64,000 bases of DNA from Gemmatimonadota bacterium (GTDB lineage Bacteria; Gemmatimonadota; Gemmatimonadetes; Longimicrobiales; Gaopeijiaceae). The stretch lies in contig SKKH01000175.1 in assembly GCA_007121555.1 (NCBI GenBank), forward strand, positions 1 to 64,000, written 5' to 3'. Position numbers and translations under genes: made by a program. Shown one piece after another: positions 52,652 to 61,460 of the stretch; the stretch's first letter is position 1, and each line of letters begins with the position of its first letter. Below the pieces are notes generated by a model. That model searched no databases. It had not been told where the DNA came from and saw only the letters and a program-made list of their open reading frames with translations.

Positions 52652-54445
52652 TCACTCCCCCGACCACGGCCGAGCCGCCAGCGCCGCCATGACCCGAGGA
52701 TCGCGGTTGTAGATGTCGTCCCGGAAGTGAACGGTGCCGTCGAGCTCCACCCACGCGGTCCAGTACTGAACGTGCACTGTGTAGGATCGGGGCAACGTGA
52801 CAGCACGCTCCCGACCCTGTGCGATCACCTCCCGGATGCGCTCCGGGGTCCAGGACGGATCGTCGCGAAGGAGGTGGGCCGCCAGCTCCAGGGGCCGCTC
52901 CACCCGGATGCACCCGGAGCTGAAATCCCGGGTGACCCGGTCGAAGAGCTCCCGGGCCGGCGTATCGTGGATGTAGACGTTGTGCCGGTTGGGGAACATG
53001 AACTTCACCTGGCCCAGGGCGTTGTCCGGGCCGGGCTCCTGGCGAAGGCGGAAGCGCCGGTTGAACTCGGCGCCGCTCATGCCCGTCCAGTTCACCGTAC
53101 TTGGATCGACGACGCGGTTCGTCCCATTCTCGAAGAGAACCATGTTCTGCCGACTCACGTACCCCGAGTCCTCCCGGATGCGGGGAAGCTGGTCGTTGGC
53201 GGCGATTCCCGGGGGCAGGTTCCAGTACGGTGCCAGGGCCAGGTAGGTCATCTCGGCCGAGAAGACCGGCGTCTGACGATAGTTCCGCCCGACGATCGCC
53301 CGGAGCCGGAGTGTCTCCTCTCCGTCATCCACCACATGGACCTGGTACCCGGGGATGTTCACCAGGATGTACCGGTCCCCCAGCTCCCGGGGAAGCCAGC
53401 GCCAGCGCTCCAGATTGACCACGAGCTGACGATACCGTTCAGTGGCTGGCACGTTGAGCGCCCTTCGACTGGCCGGACCGACCCTTCCGTCGGAGGCCAG
53501 GCCGTGGGTCCGTTGGAAGGCCTTCACCGCTTCCTCGAGGGCCTCGTTGTAGAGTTCGGGGTCCCCCGGCGCCGCATGGTCTCGGGGAAGGTGACCCGTC
53601 GCCGCCAGCCGAGCCCTGAGGAGGGGTACCCTTTCGCTCCGGTCTCCCGGGTCCAGGGTGGGGCCCTCGGGGATCTCGGCCCATCCTCCCGCCTCCACGA
53701 TCCGTTCGTACTGTCGCAGCGTCCTCCGCAGGATCTGGTACCGGTTTCCGGACGGCCGCAACTCGTTCAGGGCGTGACGCACGCCCTGACCCGCCAGAGC
53801 CTCCTCGAGGATCGGGCCCATCTCGAGCCCGTTTCGGGACGCGGTCCAGGCCGGCTCCACCGAGTTGGGATCGAGTCGGCCGAGCGCCAGGTGCGACCCG
53901 AGCTGCAGGAAGGCGTCGGTGAGAAGGAACTCCACATCCACCTGGTTCCGGAGCTCGTCGTCAGGGTCGTCTGCTCGACCCAGGATCGGGATGAGGGAGT
54001 CCAGCGCGATCCGGTGGTAGTCGTCAGGGTCCAGGCCGTCGGCCCGGGCTCCCCCGATCTGGGCCAGAAGGGTCCGGGCCTCCCGGGTCACCTGGTCCCC
54101 CTGGATCCAGATGGGAAGGAATCCTCGATTCCGATAGATCTCGGGGAGGGTCGTGGTGGAACGGATCCTCTCTCCCCCGCTCCAGGTGGGTACTCCCTGG
54201 GACAAGGCCTCGACCCGACTCCGGATCTCCGATTCCAGATTCGGAGTCGACTCCCCCAAGGTCACCCACGCCGCGGCCTCGACCGGGCCGGTGTGGACAC
54301 CCGCGATCCCATGCCCGCCCAGGGCCGGAGTCGACCGCGGCGCCAATCCATGGTCTGGCGGGCCGGCTGTCGATGCCCCCCCGAGAACGAGCCCCAGGAG
54401 GAGGGGAAGAAAGACCACCCTGGTCCAGGGGAGTCGGTCAGTCAC
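52652..54445 (-). CDS. YcbB/LdtD-type L,D-transpeptidase
   Basis: 597 residues; GTG start at 54445, with GGAG upstream, overlapping the M14 gene by 8 bp. Signal segment RVVFLPLLLGLVLGG. A scaffold region (about 90-240) is followed by a peptidoglycan-binding domain (about 250-340: LYNEALEEAVKAFQRTHGL, DGRVGPASRRALN). The YkuD catalytic domain (about 350-530) includes VNIPGYQVHVV, IHDTPARELF and nucleophile Cys512 in DFSSGCIRVERP. It forms 3-3 crosslinks between meso-DAP residues in peptidoglycan. Coupling to a carboxypeptidase gene suggests joint action on the cell wall, but the M14 partner could equally act on proteins. Confidence 0.92.
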   Translation of the reverse strand: MTDRLPWTRVVFLPLLLGLVLGGASTAGPPDHGLAPRSTPALGGHGIAGVHTGPVEAAAWVTLGESTPNLESEIRSRVEALSQGVPTWSGGERIRSTTTLPEIYRNRGFLPIWIQGDQVTREARTLLAQIGGARADGLDPDDYHRIALDSLIPILGRADDPDDELRNQVDVEFLLTDAFLQLGSHLALGRLDPNSVEPAWTASRNGLEMGPILEEALAGQGVRHALNELRPSGNRYQILRRTLRQYERIVEAGGWAEIPEGPTLDPGDRSERVPLLRARLAATGHLPRDHAAPGDPELYNEALEEAVKAFQRTHGLASDGRVGPASRRALNVPATERYRQLVVNLERWRWLPRELGDRYILVNIPGYQVHVVDDGEETLRLRAIVGRNYRQTPVFSAEMTYLALAPYWNLPPGIAANDQLPRIREDSGYVSRQNMVLFENGTNRVVDPSTVNWTGMSGAEFNRRFRLRQEPGPDNALGQVKFMFPNRHNVYIHDTPARELFDRVTRDFSSGCIRVERPLELAAHLLRDDPSWTPERIREVIAQGRERAVTLPRSYTVHVQYWTAWVELDGTVHFRDDIYNRDPRVMAALAARPWSGE

Positions 54446-57302
54446 GGGCTCCGTCCAGATCAGAGTCGAGGTTGGCGTCGTCCGTCAGAACCGGGGTTTC
54501 TACCCTGGAGGGTCCGAGGTAATCCCAGTTGAGGATCGCGTTCCAGGCCAGAGCGAAACTCCCCCGGGTCTGGTTCCGGTGCAAGGTCCGCACGCCGTAG
54601 AGGACGATGAACCCCTCGCCGAGAGGCAGGGAGACGATGGCCGGATGACCACCCAGACCCTCAGGGCCGGCGACCAGGCCGCTGAGAAACACGTCTTCCG
54701 TGGGTGCGTAGCGGAGCACCACGTGCTCTTCCAGGTCGGAAGAGACGGACAGATAGGGCCCGAAGCGATCGAAGACCGGGACCCTCTCCTCGTATCCAAA
54801 GACGATGGGGTGACCGAGGTCATCCACCTCGCCGAGCACGATGGATCCCGGACTGAAGAGCTCGGACGGCGAGCGGAGAGAGACCCCGCGCACCAGCCCG
54901 AACTCCACCGGGAGGGTGGCTGCGGAGCCCAGGGCCAGGAGGGTGCCGCCCCCGTGCACGAAGTCCCGGAGGGCGGCCAGCCCCTCGTATCCCATCCCAC
55001 CGGTCATGTCCGGCGTGGTGGAGATCTGTCCGATGCTGGGCATGCCGCTCAGTGGCTCCCAGGGGAGGGGCCCATCGGCTGGATCCACCCCTGAGAAGAT
55101 CTCTCTGCCCGTCGCGTTCCTCCCCTGTTCGGGAAAGAGAATCACGTCGAATCGGTCTCGCAGATTCCCCTCCCGAAGGCGATCCTCAGGCAGATAGATG
55201 AATGGGATGTTCCACCCGTCCAGGGCGTAGCGGATCGATCCGTCGTCCTGGGTGTTGCGCCAGGTGTGGAGAAGGGCGATCCGGGGGAGCGTCTGAGGGC
55301 GATGTTCGATGGCGTCGACCTCCTCCTGGGACATTCCTGCTACCTCCATCCCATACGCCTCGGCCCACCGCTCCATCCGGTCCCGGGAGAGGTCGTCGGT
55401 GCGAATGAGCCAGGACCCTCGGCCGAACGAGTCCTCCTCCCCGATCTCCAGCGGCTCCCGGGTGACCCGGACCGGCACCTCTTCCCCCAGGGACCACCTG
55501 GCCTCCAGAGTGTGGGCCGAGGCCTCGGCCCGGACCACCCACCAATCGGACCCCTCCGCCCCTCCGCGAAGCCGGCCAGCCAGATGGACGGGGTCTGTGA
55601 CCAGGGTCATGGAATGACCGAAGACCTGGTCGTCATCGACCTCATGTACCGTGACGTTGTGGACCAGGGGGAAGGTCCAGGCCACATCGTCGTAGGGGCG
55701 CGGAGCGTTCTCGGGGAAGTGCTGGATCTCCATGAGGTTCCGGACGAAGTCTCCGTAGGGCTGGTCGGCCCGGATCAGGAGATCGCCCTGCTCCACCCCA
55801 ACCTCACCGAACTCCCCGCGAGATTCCGAACGATGCAACTCCACCCCGTGGGTACGCAGGAGGTTGGCCATATGGGCCACATCAGGACGCCGGAGCTGGT
55901 CCGTGGGGATCACCCAGGCGTGGGGCGCCTGCGTCCGACCCCGCTCCACCGAGTTGGCGTTCTTCCGCCAGTAGTTCCGCAGGAGCTCCCTCCGGTTCCG
56001 CGCCAGCAGATGGGCCGAGTGCAGCACCCCGGTCTGAGCGTAGTTCAGGTTGTTCCTGAGCGACCAGGTCACCTCGGCATAGGGAGGGTTGGCCCGGAAC
56101 CACTCCACCGAGGTCCGATTCTCACCCACCTCACGATCCAGGGTCTGAGGCACCGAGTTGCCGAAAGTCTCGTAGAAGCGTCCCACGGCGTTCCGGTTAT
56201 TGAACGCGAAGACCATGTATCCCGGATTCCATCCGTCGAAGAAGTCATGGGTCCAGACCCCGGGCATCCCATGGGCGGTGGCCTGGGTCACCTCGTGGTG
56301 GGCGATCCACTGCCACTCATGGCGCGTGATGGCATCGATGTTGGGGTTGTAGGGGCCGGTCCCGGTGGAGACGTAGAGGAAGGGAACGGACTCGTGGAGA
56401 TCGAGCCCCACCGGATACTTCCAGTGCTCGAAAAGGGAGACGACCTGGCGGCTCAGATTCAGCGTGAGCTGGAGCCCGTCGCGGTTGTTGTCGTGGCGGA
56501 TGTACTTCCCCCAGAAGGGAGGTCCGGGCGGTCGGTCCTCCCAGATCTCCACATCGGTGGCGTGGAGCCGGTACCACTCCACCACCCGGTCGCGACCGTC
56601 AGGATCGGTCACCGGCATGATGAAGAGGAGGGAGTTCTCCCGGATCTCCTGGATCATCGGGTCGTCGGAGACCGCCACCCGATAGGCCAGTTCGGCCGTC
56701 ACTTCGGGGTGGCCGGTTTCGGGCGAATGCAGACCGGAGAAGATCATGTAGATCGCCGGAAGATCCGCGACGATCTCCTCCATCTCGTCCCGCGAGGTCT
56801 CCCTGGGATCCGTCAGACGGTGGTAGGCCGCCCGGATCTCCTCCACTCGGGCCAGGTTCTCCTCGTTTCCCACTTTCACCAGCGCGAAGTTGCGCCCCTC
56901 CTCCGTTTCATCCAGTAGGTCGAACTCCACCCTGGGCGACGCGGCGGCCAGGGCCTCGTACCAACCGTAGAATTCCGCAGTGGTATGGAGCGTACCTGGT
57001 TGGCCCAGGGGATACCCGAAGTGCTCCACCGGCGACGGAACCCCCTCCCTCAGGGGAAGGTGATCGACCAGGGGGCTCGTGAACTCCGCCCCCGTGGTCC
57101 AGGACCGCATGAGTCGGGTCGCCGTGGTATCCACGGGCTGCCCCCAGGGGGTGGTAGGGGCGATGGGGTCGGCCAGATGCCAGTCGAAGGTCTGGGGCGC
57201 ACCCCGGGTCGAGGCGTCCTCCCCGTCCTGGCCCTGGAGTCCGACGGGAAGCACGAGCACGCTGGCGAGGAGGAAGGACAGCAGGACTCGGGGACGACAC
57301 AT
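54438..57302 (-). CDS. Large M14 family zinc carboxypeptidase, secreted
   Basis: 954 residues. ATG 57302 with AAGGAAG upstream and a signal peptide (VLLSFLLASVLVLPVG) is chosen over the longer frame. The catalytic domain spans about 75-430: zinc motif His-x-x-Glu in SGLHSPETGHPE, VTDPDGRDR, and distal His in GLDLHESVPFLY. The C-terminal 450 residues include a glutamine-amidotransferase-like domain (RIALLHTWRN, FDVILFPEQGRN, LRDFVHGGGTLLALG), as in the smaller paralogue at 33615. An inverted repeat lies 54-94 bp upstream. First gene of a two-gene unit with the L,D-transpeptidase. Confidence 0.92.
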   Translation of the reverse strand: MCRPRVLLSFLLASVLVLPVGLQGQDGEDASTRGAPQTFDWHLADPIAPTTPWGQPVDTTATRLMRSWTTGAEFTSPLVDHLPLREGVPSPVEHFGYPLGQPGTLHTTAEFYGWYEALAAASPRVEFDLLDETEEGRNFALVKVGNEENLARVEEIRAAYHRLTDPRETSRDEMEEIVADLPAIYMIFSGLHSPETGHPEVTAELAYRVAVSDDPMIQEIRENSLLFIMPVTDPDGRDRVVEWYRLHATDVEIWEDRPPGPPFWGKYIRHDNNRDGLQLTLNLSRQVVSLFEHWKYPVGLDLHESVPFLYVSTGTGPYNPNIDAITRHEWQWIAHHEVTQATAHGMPGVWTHDFFDGWNPGYMVFAFNNRNAVGRFYETFGNSVPQTLDREVGENRTSVEWFRANPPYAEVTWSLRNNLNYAQTGVLHSAHLLARNRRELLRNYWRKNANSVERGRTQAPHAWVIPTDQLRRPDVAHMANLLRTHGVELHRSESRGEFGEVGVEQGDLLIRADQPYGDFVRNLMEIQHFPENAPRPYDDVAWTFPLVHNVTVHEVDDDQVFGHSMTLVTDPVHLAGRLRGGAEGSDWWVVRAEASAHTLEARWSLGEEVPVRVTREPLEIGEEDSFGRGSWLIRTDDLSRDRMERWAEAYGMEVAGMSQEEVDAIEHRPQTLPRIALLHTWRNTQDDGSIRYALDGWNIPFIYLPEDRLREGNLRDRFDVILFPEQGRNATGREIFSGVDPADGPLPWEPLSGMPSIGQISTTPDMTGGMGYEGLAALRDFVHGGGTLLALGSAATLPVEFGLVRGVSLRSPSELFSPGSIVLGEVDDLGHPIVFGYEERVPVFDRFGPYLSVSSDLEEHVVLRYAPTEDVFLSGLVAGPEGLGGHPAIVSLPLGEGFIVLYGVRTLHRNQTRGSFALAWNAILNWDYLGPSRVETPVLTDDANLDSDLDGARD

Positions 57303-57355
57303 ATGGACGCTTCCTTCTGCGGGGTGTGGAACGGGTCGGTGCAGGGCCGCAGTGT

Positions 57356-57396
57356 GGTGAGTCAGAGATTCGCCGACCTTCGCGACCCGACTCACC
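57356..57396. promoter_or_regulatory. 8-bp inverted repeat upstream of the M14 gene
   Basis: GGTGAGTC (57356-57363) and GACTCACC (57389-57396) are separated by 25 nt, so half-site centres lie 33 bp apart, close to three helical turns. Candidate operator or leader stem. Confidence 0.4.
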
Positions 57397-57506
57397 GTAC
57401 CAGCGGCCCCTTTCTCCGAGAATACGGACCGACGCGCTCCCGCGCACGCCGGAACCGCTCGAGAAAAGCCCCCACGCCCCGAATCCTGCCGCGTCCTCGA
57501 CTCCGG

Positions 57507-57902
57507 TCAGGTCACCTCACCCTTTCGCCGACCCGCCAGGAATCCATCCACAGAGAAGCTTCCTCCCCCCCGGACCACGAAGTAGAGGAAGATGAAGCAG
57601 TAGAGCGTAGCCGTGGTGCCTCCGTTCACATACGGCCAGAAGTCCTGGGGGGCATGCGCCAGGAAGTATGCGAAGGCCATGAGCCCGGACGAGAGAAAGG
57701 CTGCGGCCCGGGTTCCGAATCCCACCAGGATGAGAAGACCCCCGAAGAACTCGATGACCCCGGCGAAGAACCGAAGTTCGGGAAACTCCACCACCGAACC
57801 GTCGAACCACCCCCAGAGCTTCGCCGCTCCATGCTGGAAGAAGAGAAAGCCAGTGACGATCCGGAGGATGTTCAGAAGGATGGGCTCCAGGCGTTCCTGC
57901 AT
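57507..57902 (-). CDS. DoxX family membrane protein
   Basis: 131 residues. ATG 57902 with GGAG 8 nt upstream. Four hydrophobic helices in the usual DoxX order: ILLNILRIVTGFLFFQHG, FAGVIEFFGGLLILVG, AAAFLSSGLMAFAYFLAH and ATLYCFIFLYFVVRGGG, with FFQHGAAKLWGWF after helix one and GGGSFSVD near the end. DoxX proteins sit in the inner membrane and are tied to thiol or quinone redox balance in some species; the function here is unknown. It is 195 bp from the regulator upstream and 204 bp from the M14 gene downstream. Confidence 0.9.
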   Translation of the reverse strand: MQERLEPILLNILRIVTGFLFFQHGAAKLWGWFDGSVVEFPELRFFAGVIEFFGGLLILVGFGTRAAAFLSSGLMAFAYFLAHAPQDFWPYVNGGTTATLYCFIFLYFVVRGGGSFSVDGFLAGRRKGEVT

Positions 57903-58059
57903 CGTGGGTGCTCCCGGTGAAGAGATGGGGGTGGATGAATCGACCCGCCCCCCGGCTTCCATGATGGGCTCGGGGGTCGACGGTCTGGAGAGAACGACGA
58001 AGGGTACCGCCGAGGGTCCGACGGGGTCCATGGAGGGCGTGGCAGCGGGGCTGGGGACC

Positions 58060-58078
58060 CGGCGCCCGTTCGGCGCCG
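58060..58078 (-). terminator. Hairpin downstream of the SARP gene
   Basis: CGGCGCC and GGCGCCG flank a 5-nt loop, 20 bp past the regulator stop codon. No T-tract, so weak support for termination. Confidence 0.35.
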
Positions 58079-58097
58079 CAGCGTCGCTCGCGCTCCG

Positions 58098-61000
58098 TCA
58101 GGGCCGCCCGGCGGTTCCGGGAACCTCGAGCAGGGCCAGCCAATCCTCCGGTCCATCGGCTACACGGGCCTGGACTTCGGAGCGAACCAGATCCCACTCC
58201 GGGTCGGCGTCGCGCCAGAGTTCGGCCGCCCTCCGATAGGCCGCCGAAGCCGCGGCGCGGTCGCCCTGGGCCTCGTGCACCTCTCCGATCCGGACCCAGG
58301 AAGCCCCCAGGAGCGGAGCCTCGCCGAGACTGCTACGGACCAGCGTCTCGTACCATCCCAGGGCCGCCTCTGCGGCTCCTTCCTCCCGTAGAAGCTCGGC
58401 CAGAAGAAAGCGCTCCCGTGCCAGGGAGTAGAGCGGGGAGAGCCGGGTCCGCTCGTACCAGGTGCCGGGGGCGGTGAGAAGCTTCTCGAAGCTCTGCAGG
58501 GCCAGCGACCGCTCCTGACTCCGTCGCACGGCTTCAGCCTCCAGGGCGCGGGCGAGGAGTGGACCAAGGGGAGCCTCGTGCGGTGGGAGAGCGTTCAGTG
58601 CCTCCACCGCCTCGCCCAACGACGGCCGCGGGGTGGATGACGCCTGGGCCGACGCCCCTCCCAGGGCCGCGAGGTACCAGCCCAGATCCTCGTCGACTCC
58701 CGCCGTCCTCGCCGCCTCCGTGCCCGGCACGAGGGTCGGCCCCCCCCACGAGTCTCGTGGCGCAGCGGGTCGGGGCGTCATATCTCGCGCAGGACGGGCC
58801 CCGGGGGGATCTTCGATCACCAGAGGAAGCCCACCGCTCACCTCCAGGGCCCGGAGCTCCAGCAGGGCCTCCGGGAGCGAGTGAAGGTAGGCGCGCAGGA
58901 GCGCCCCCTGGGAAGGAGCGATTTGCTCGAGGGCGGTCACCTCGTCTCCGGCAGCTCTCAGGCGCCCCATGGCCAGCTCGAGAAAGGCGGCCCGGGTATG
59001 GCCCCGCGCCCGCTCCAGGTCGGAGGACGCCTCCTCAGCGCGGGTCCGCGCCAGTTCGAGGGCTCCGGGCACTTCGTGGAGATACCTCACGAGATATTCC
59101 ACGGCCCAGCCCACGGCTCGGTCGGGCTCATGCCGCGCTCGTTCGAGGACTCTTAGCTGGGCGGGCCGGTTCCGGGTGGCCCAGGCCGCCAACGCCTCCA
59201 CCGAGAGGTTCGGACCCTGGTCCGGGTCTCCCGCCGACAGACGCTCGAGTATATGTGTCAACTCGTTGACCCGGCCCTCACTGACCTCGGTCAGGGCCAG
59301 ATGGAAGAGCGCACCCCGATGGTCGGGCTGGACCTCCAGAACGCGCTCCCAGGCCTCCCGGGACTCCGAGGGAGCCCGACCCATCACCGGTGCATAGTGA
59401 AACAGGACCTCTCCCAGATTGAACCAGGCCTCCACGTTCTCCGGCTGGCGGATGAGGATCTGCCGGTAGAGGCGCTCCGACTCCATGGGCCGCCCCCCGA
59501 GGAAGGCGTCCAACGCCGAGATCAGGAGTTGCTCCTGCTCCGGAAGGCGGGATGCGTGGGCCCGCCCCCTCTCGATCCAGCTCCGGGCCAGGTCGAAGTC
59601 CGGAGATCCCATCCACAGAGCGCTCAAGGCCCCCCGGTAGTAGGCCAGAGCAAAGGAGGGATCGAGGTCCACCGCCACCTCCATGGCCTGGAACGCGCCC
59701 TCGTAGTCCCCCCTGCGGTAGAGATCCTCGCCTTCGAGGAAGCTGCGGAAGGCCGGAAGGGAGTGGGTCGTGACGGCAGCCGTCCGGCCCAGCCAGCTCC
59801 CAGCTGGAAGATGCTCCATCGCCAGGATCTCGCGAACCAGATCGTCCATGATCTGGAAGAGGAGGGTTTCATCCGTCGTGTGCTTCCGGAGGGAGGCCAG
59901 CAGATCGCCTCCCTGGCGGTACAGATAGACGATGATCTCGATCCGACCGCCGAACTCGATCACGCTGCCGGTGATGTAGAACTGGGCGTCATAGCGCTCG
60001 GCGATCCGGTCCGCCTCCCGCACGGGAACGGGGCCGGGAACGCGCGCCTCATCCAGGGCCGAGGCCACGGCCAGGGGATCGACCATCCGGAGGGGCCGGA
60101 GCTCACCCAGGCTGATGTTCAGGAGTTCGGCCACCCCGCTCCCGAGGTACGCGTAGTCCTCGCTCCCCTGAAAGGAGAACGGGAGAACGGCGACCCGGGC
60201 CCCGGCGTCGGTGGCGAGAGTCGAGGCCTCGCTCGAAGGCCCTTCCCGCCCGATCAGCGCGATGGCCAGCCCCAGCATCACGGCGAACGCCCACCCCGTG
60301 AGAGACACCGGGCCCAGCCCCAGCACCGTGCGAGTTCGCCGTCGGGGATGCCGAAGCCCGGTCGAGCCTTCCGGCGCCGCATCGATCCAGGGGGGCCGTC
60401 GATCGGAGTCCCCGGCCCGGCGCCTCGGTCCGCCGGAATCGGTGGTGACATGGGGCCAGGCCTCCGGCTCGGGAGTCCCGGACCCCGGAAGGGCCGAAGG
60501 TGACCGGGCCGGGGCCTGGCCCGTAGCCCCTGAACCAGCGGAAGTATTCAGACCGATGCGGGCCACGAGCTCCCGCGTCGCCGTGGAGGGCTCGACCCCC
60601 AGCTCCCGCTCGAGGCGCTCCTCGAACTCCCGGTAGACCGAGACGGCGCGACCTCGGTCACCGGCCAGCTCCAGCGCCGAAAGAAGGCAGCGAAGGGGCC
60701 GCTCCTCTAGAGGCGCGATCCGCACCGCGGATTCGGCATGGCGGCAGGCCGTCGGGAGATCTCCCGCCTCCCGGGCCTCGTCAGCGGCGGCCATGGCCGC
60801 ATCTCGGGCGCGACCTTGAAGGAGGGACCGGGCCTCATCGAGCCAGCGATCGAACTCAGGGTGGTCGGGAAGGGAGAAGCCCTCGAGCAAAGGTCCGGTA
60901 TAGAGCTCGAGGGCGCCGCTGGCATCGCCCGCGTCGAGCCGTTGCTGGAAGAGCTGGACATCCGCCCGGAGGAAGTCCGGTGCGATCCGAACCCGATCCG

Positions 61001-61259
61001 CCTCCTCGGTCGGCAGAGCCCGCTTGCCCAGGGACCTTCGGAGAAAGTAGAGGGCCTGGCTCAGCGCGTGCCGACCACTTTCGGGGTCCGCATCAGGCCA
61101 AAATAGGGACACAAGGTGGTCCCGGGACGCGGAACCACCCTGCTCAATGGCAAGGAAGGCAAGTAACGCGATTCGCTTGGGCTGGCTCAGAACGGAGCGT
61201 ACCGCCACGCCGTTGCCATCGACAAGCTCCACGCGTCCGAAGCAGCGGAGCTCATGCAT
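58098..61259 (-). CDS. Transmembrane SARP-type regulator: OmpR-like wHTH, BTAD, membrane helix, FlgO-like and TPR domains
   Basis: 1053 residues from ATG 61259 (an upstream in-frame ATG at 61298 is possible; neither has a strong ribosome site). Residues 1-95 form an OmpR-like winged helix (LRCFGRVELVD, LAIEQGGSASRDHLVSLFWP, ALSQALYFLRRSLG). Residues about 100-250 are the BTAD helical domain (YREFEERLERELGVEPS). A disordered linker leads to one membrane helix (about 318-340, SLTGWAFAVMLGLAIALIG). The exported part begins with an FlgO/TolB-N-like fold (VAVLPFSFQGSEDYAYLGSGVA) and continues as TPR repeats to the end. Family precedent: SARPs activate promoters through direct repeats; such repeats lie 80-120 bp upstream of its start. 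Confidence 0.92.
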   Translation of the reverse strand: MHELRCFGRVELVDGNGVAVRSVLSQPKRIALLAFLAIEQGGSASRDHLVSLFWPDADPESGRHALSQALYFLRRSLGKRALPTEEADRVRIAPDFLRADVQLFQQRLDAGDASGALELYTGPLLEGFSLPDHPEFDRWLDEARSLLQGRARDAAMAAADEAREAGDLPTACRHAESAVRIAPLEERPLRCLLSALELAGDRGRAVSVYREFEERLERELGVEPSTATRELVARIGLNTSAGSGATGQAPARSPSALPGSGTPEPEAWPHVTTDSGGPRRRAGDSDRRPPWIDAAPEGSTGLRHPRRRTRTVLGLGPVSLTGWAFAVMLGLAIALIGREGPSSEASTLATDAGARVAVLPFSFQGSEDYAYLGSGVAELLNISLGELRPLRMVDPLAVASALDEARVPGPVPVREADRIAERYDAQFYITGSVIEFGGRIEIIVYLYRQGGDLLASLRKHTTDETLLFQIMDDLVREILAMEHLPAGSWLGRTAAVTTHSLPAFRSFLEGEDLYRRGDYEGAFQAMEVAVDLDPSFALAYYRGALSALWMGSPDFDLARSWIERGRAHASRLPEQEQLLISALDAFLGGRPMESERLYRQILIRQPENVEAWFNLGEVLFHYAPVMGRAPSESREAWERVLEVQPDHRGALFHLALTEVSEGRVNELTHILERLSAGDPDQGPNLSVEALAAWATRNRPAQLRVLERARHEPDRAVGWAVEYLVRYLHEVPGALELARTRAEEASSDLERARGHTRAAFLELAMGRLRAAGDEVTALEQIAPSQGALLRAYLHSLPEALLELRALEVSGGLPLVIEDPPGARPARDMTPRPAAPRDSWGGPTLVPGTEAARTAGVDEDLGWYLAALGGASAQASSTPRPSLGEAVEALNALPPHEAPLGPLLARALEAEAVRRSQERSLALQSFEKLLTAPGTWYERTRLSPLYSLARERFLLAELLREEGAAEAALGWYETLVRSSLGEAPLLGASWVRIGEVHEAQGDRAAASAAYRRAAELWRDADPEWDLVRSEVQARVADGPEDWLALLEVPGTAGRP

Positions 61260-61338
61260 GATGAATCGAAGATAAAGCGGCGGAGCCGGCAGCGCCATCG
61301 AGACGGAGATAGAGGGACATGGGTGCAGAGTGGGCCAG

Positions 61339-61371
61339 GTGATTCCCGCGTGATAGCCCGGTGATACCCCC
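61339..61371. promoter_or_regulatory. Three 11-bp direct repeats, candidate SARP operator
   Basis: GTGATTCCCGC, GTGATAGCCCG and GTGATACCCCC begin at 61339, 61350 and 61361, exactly one helical turn apart. Counting 7-bp half-sites, the last ends at 61367. Eight bp later is CATTCT (61376-61381), a poor -10, which a bound activator could compensate for. It lies between the SARP gene and the divergent SusC gene. Confidence 0.65.
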
Positions 61372-61460
61372 GCGCCATTCTCTCGTCGCGAGATCTCGCC
61401 CCCTGCGGCGAACTCGGGCCGTCATCCCGAGGTTTCACGCTTCCAGGATGGAGGAAACCC

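Noticed and set aside
61339-61371. CRISPR or simple satellite interpretation of the 11-bp repeats
   Set aside because: Only three units, no spacers, and regulatory position with helical pitch; an operator is the better reading.
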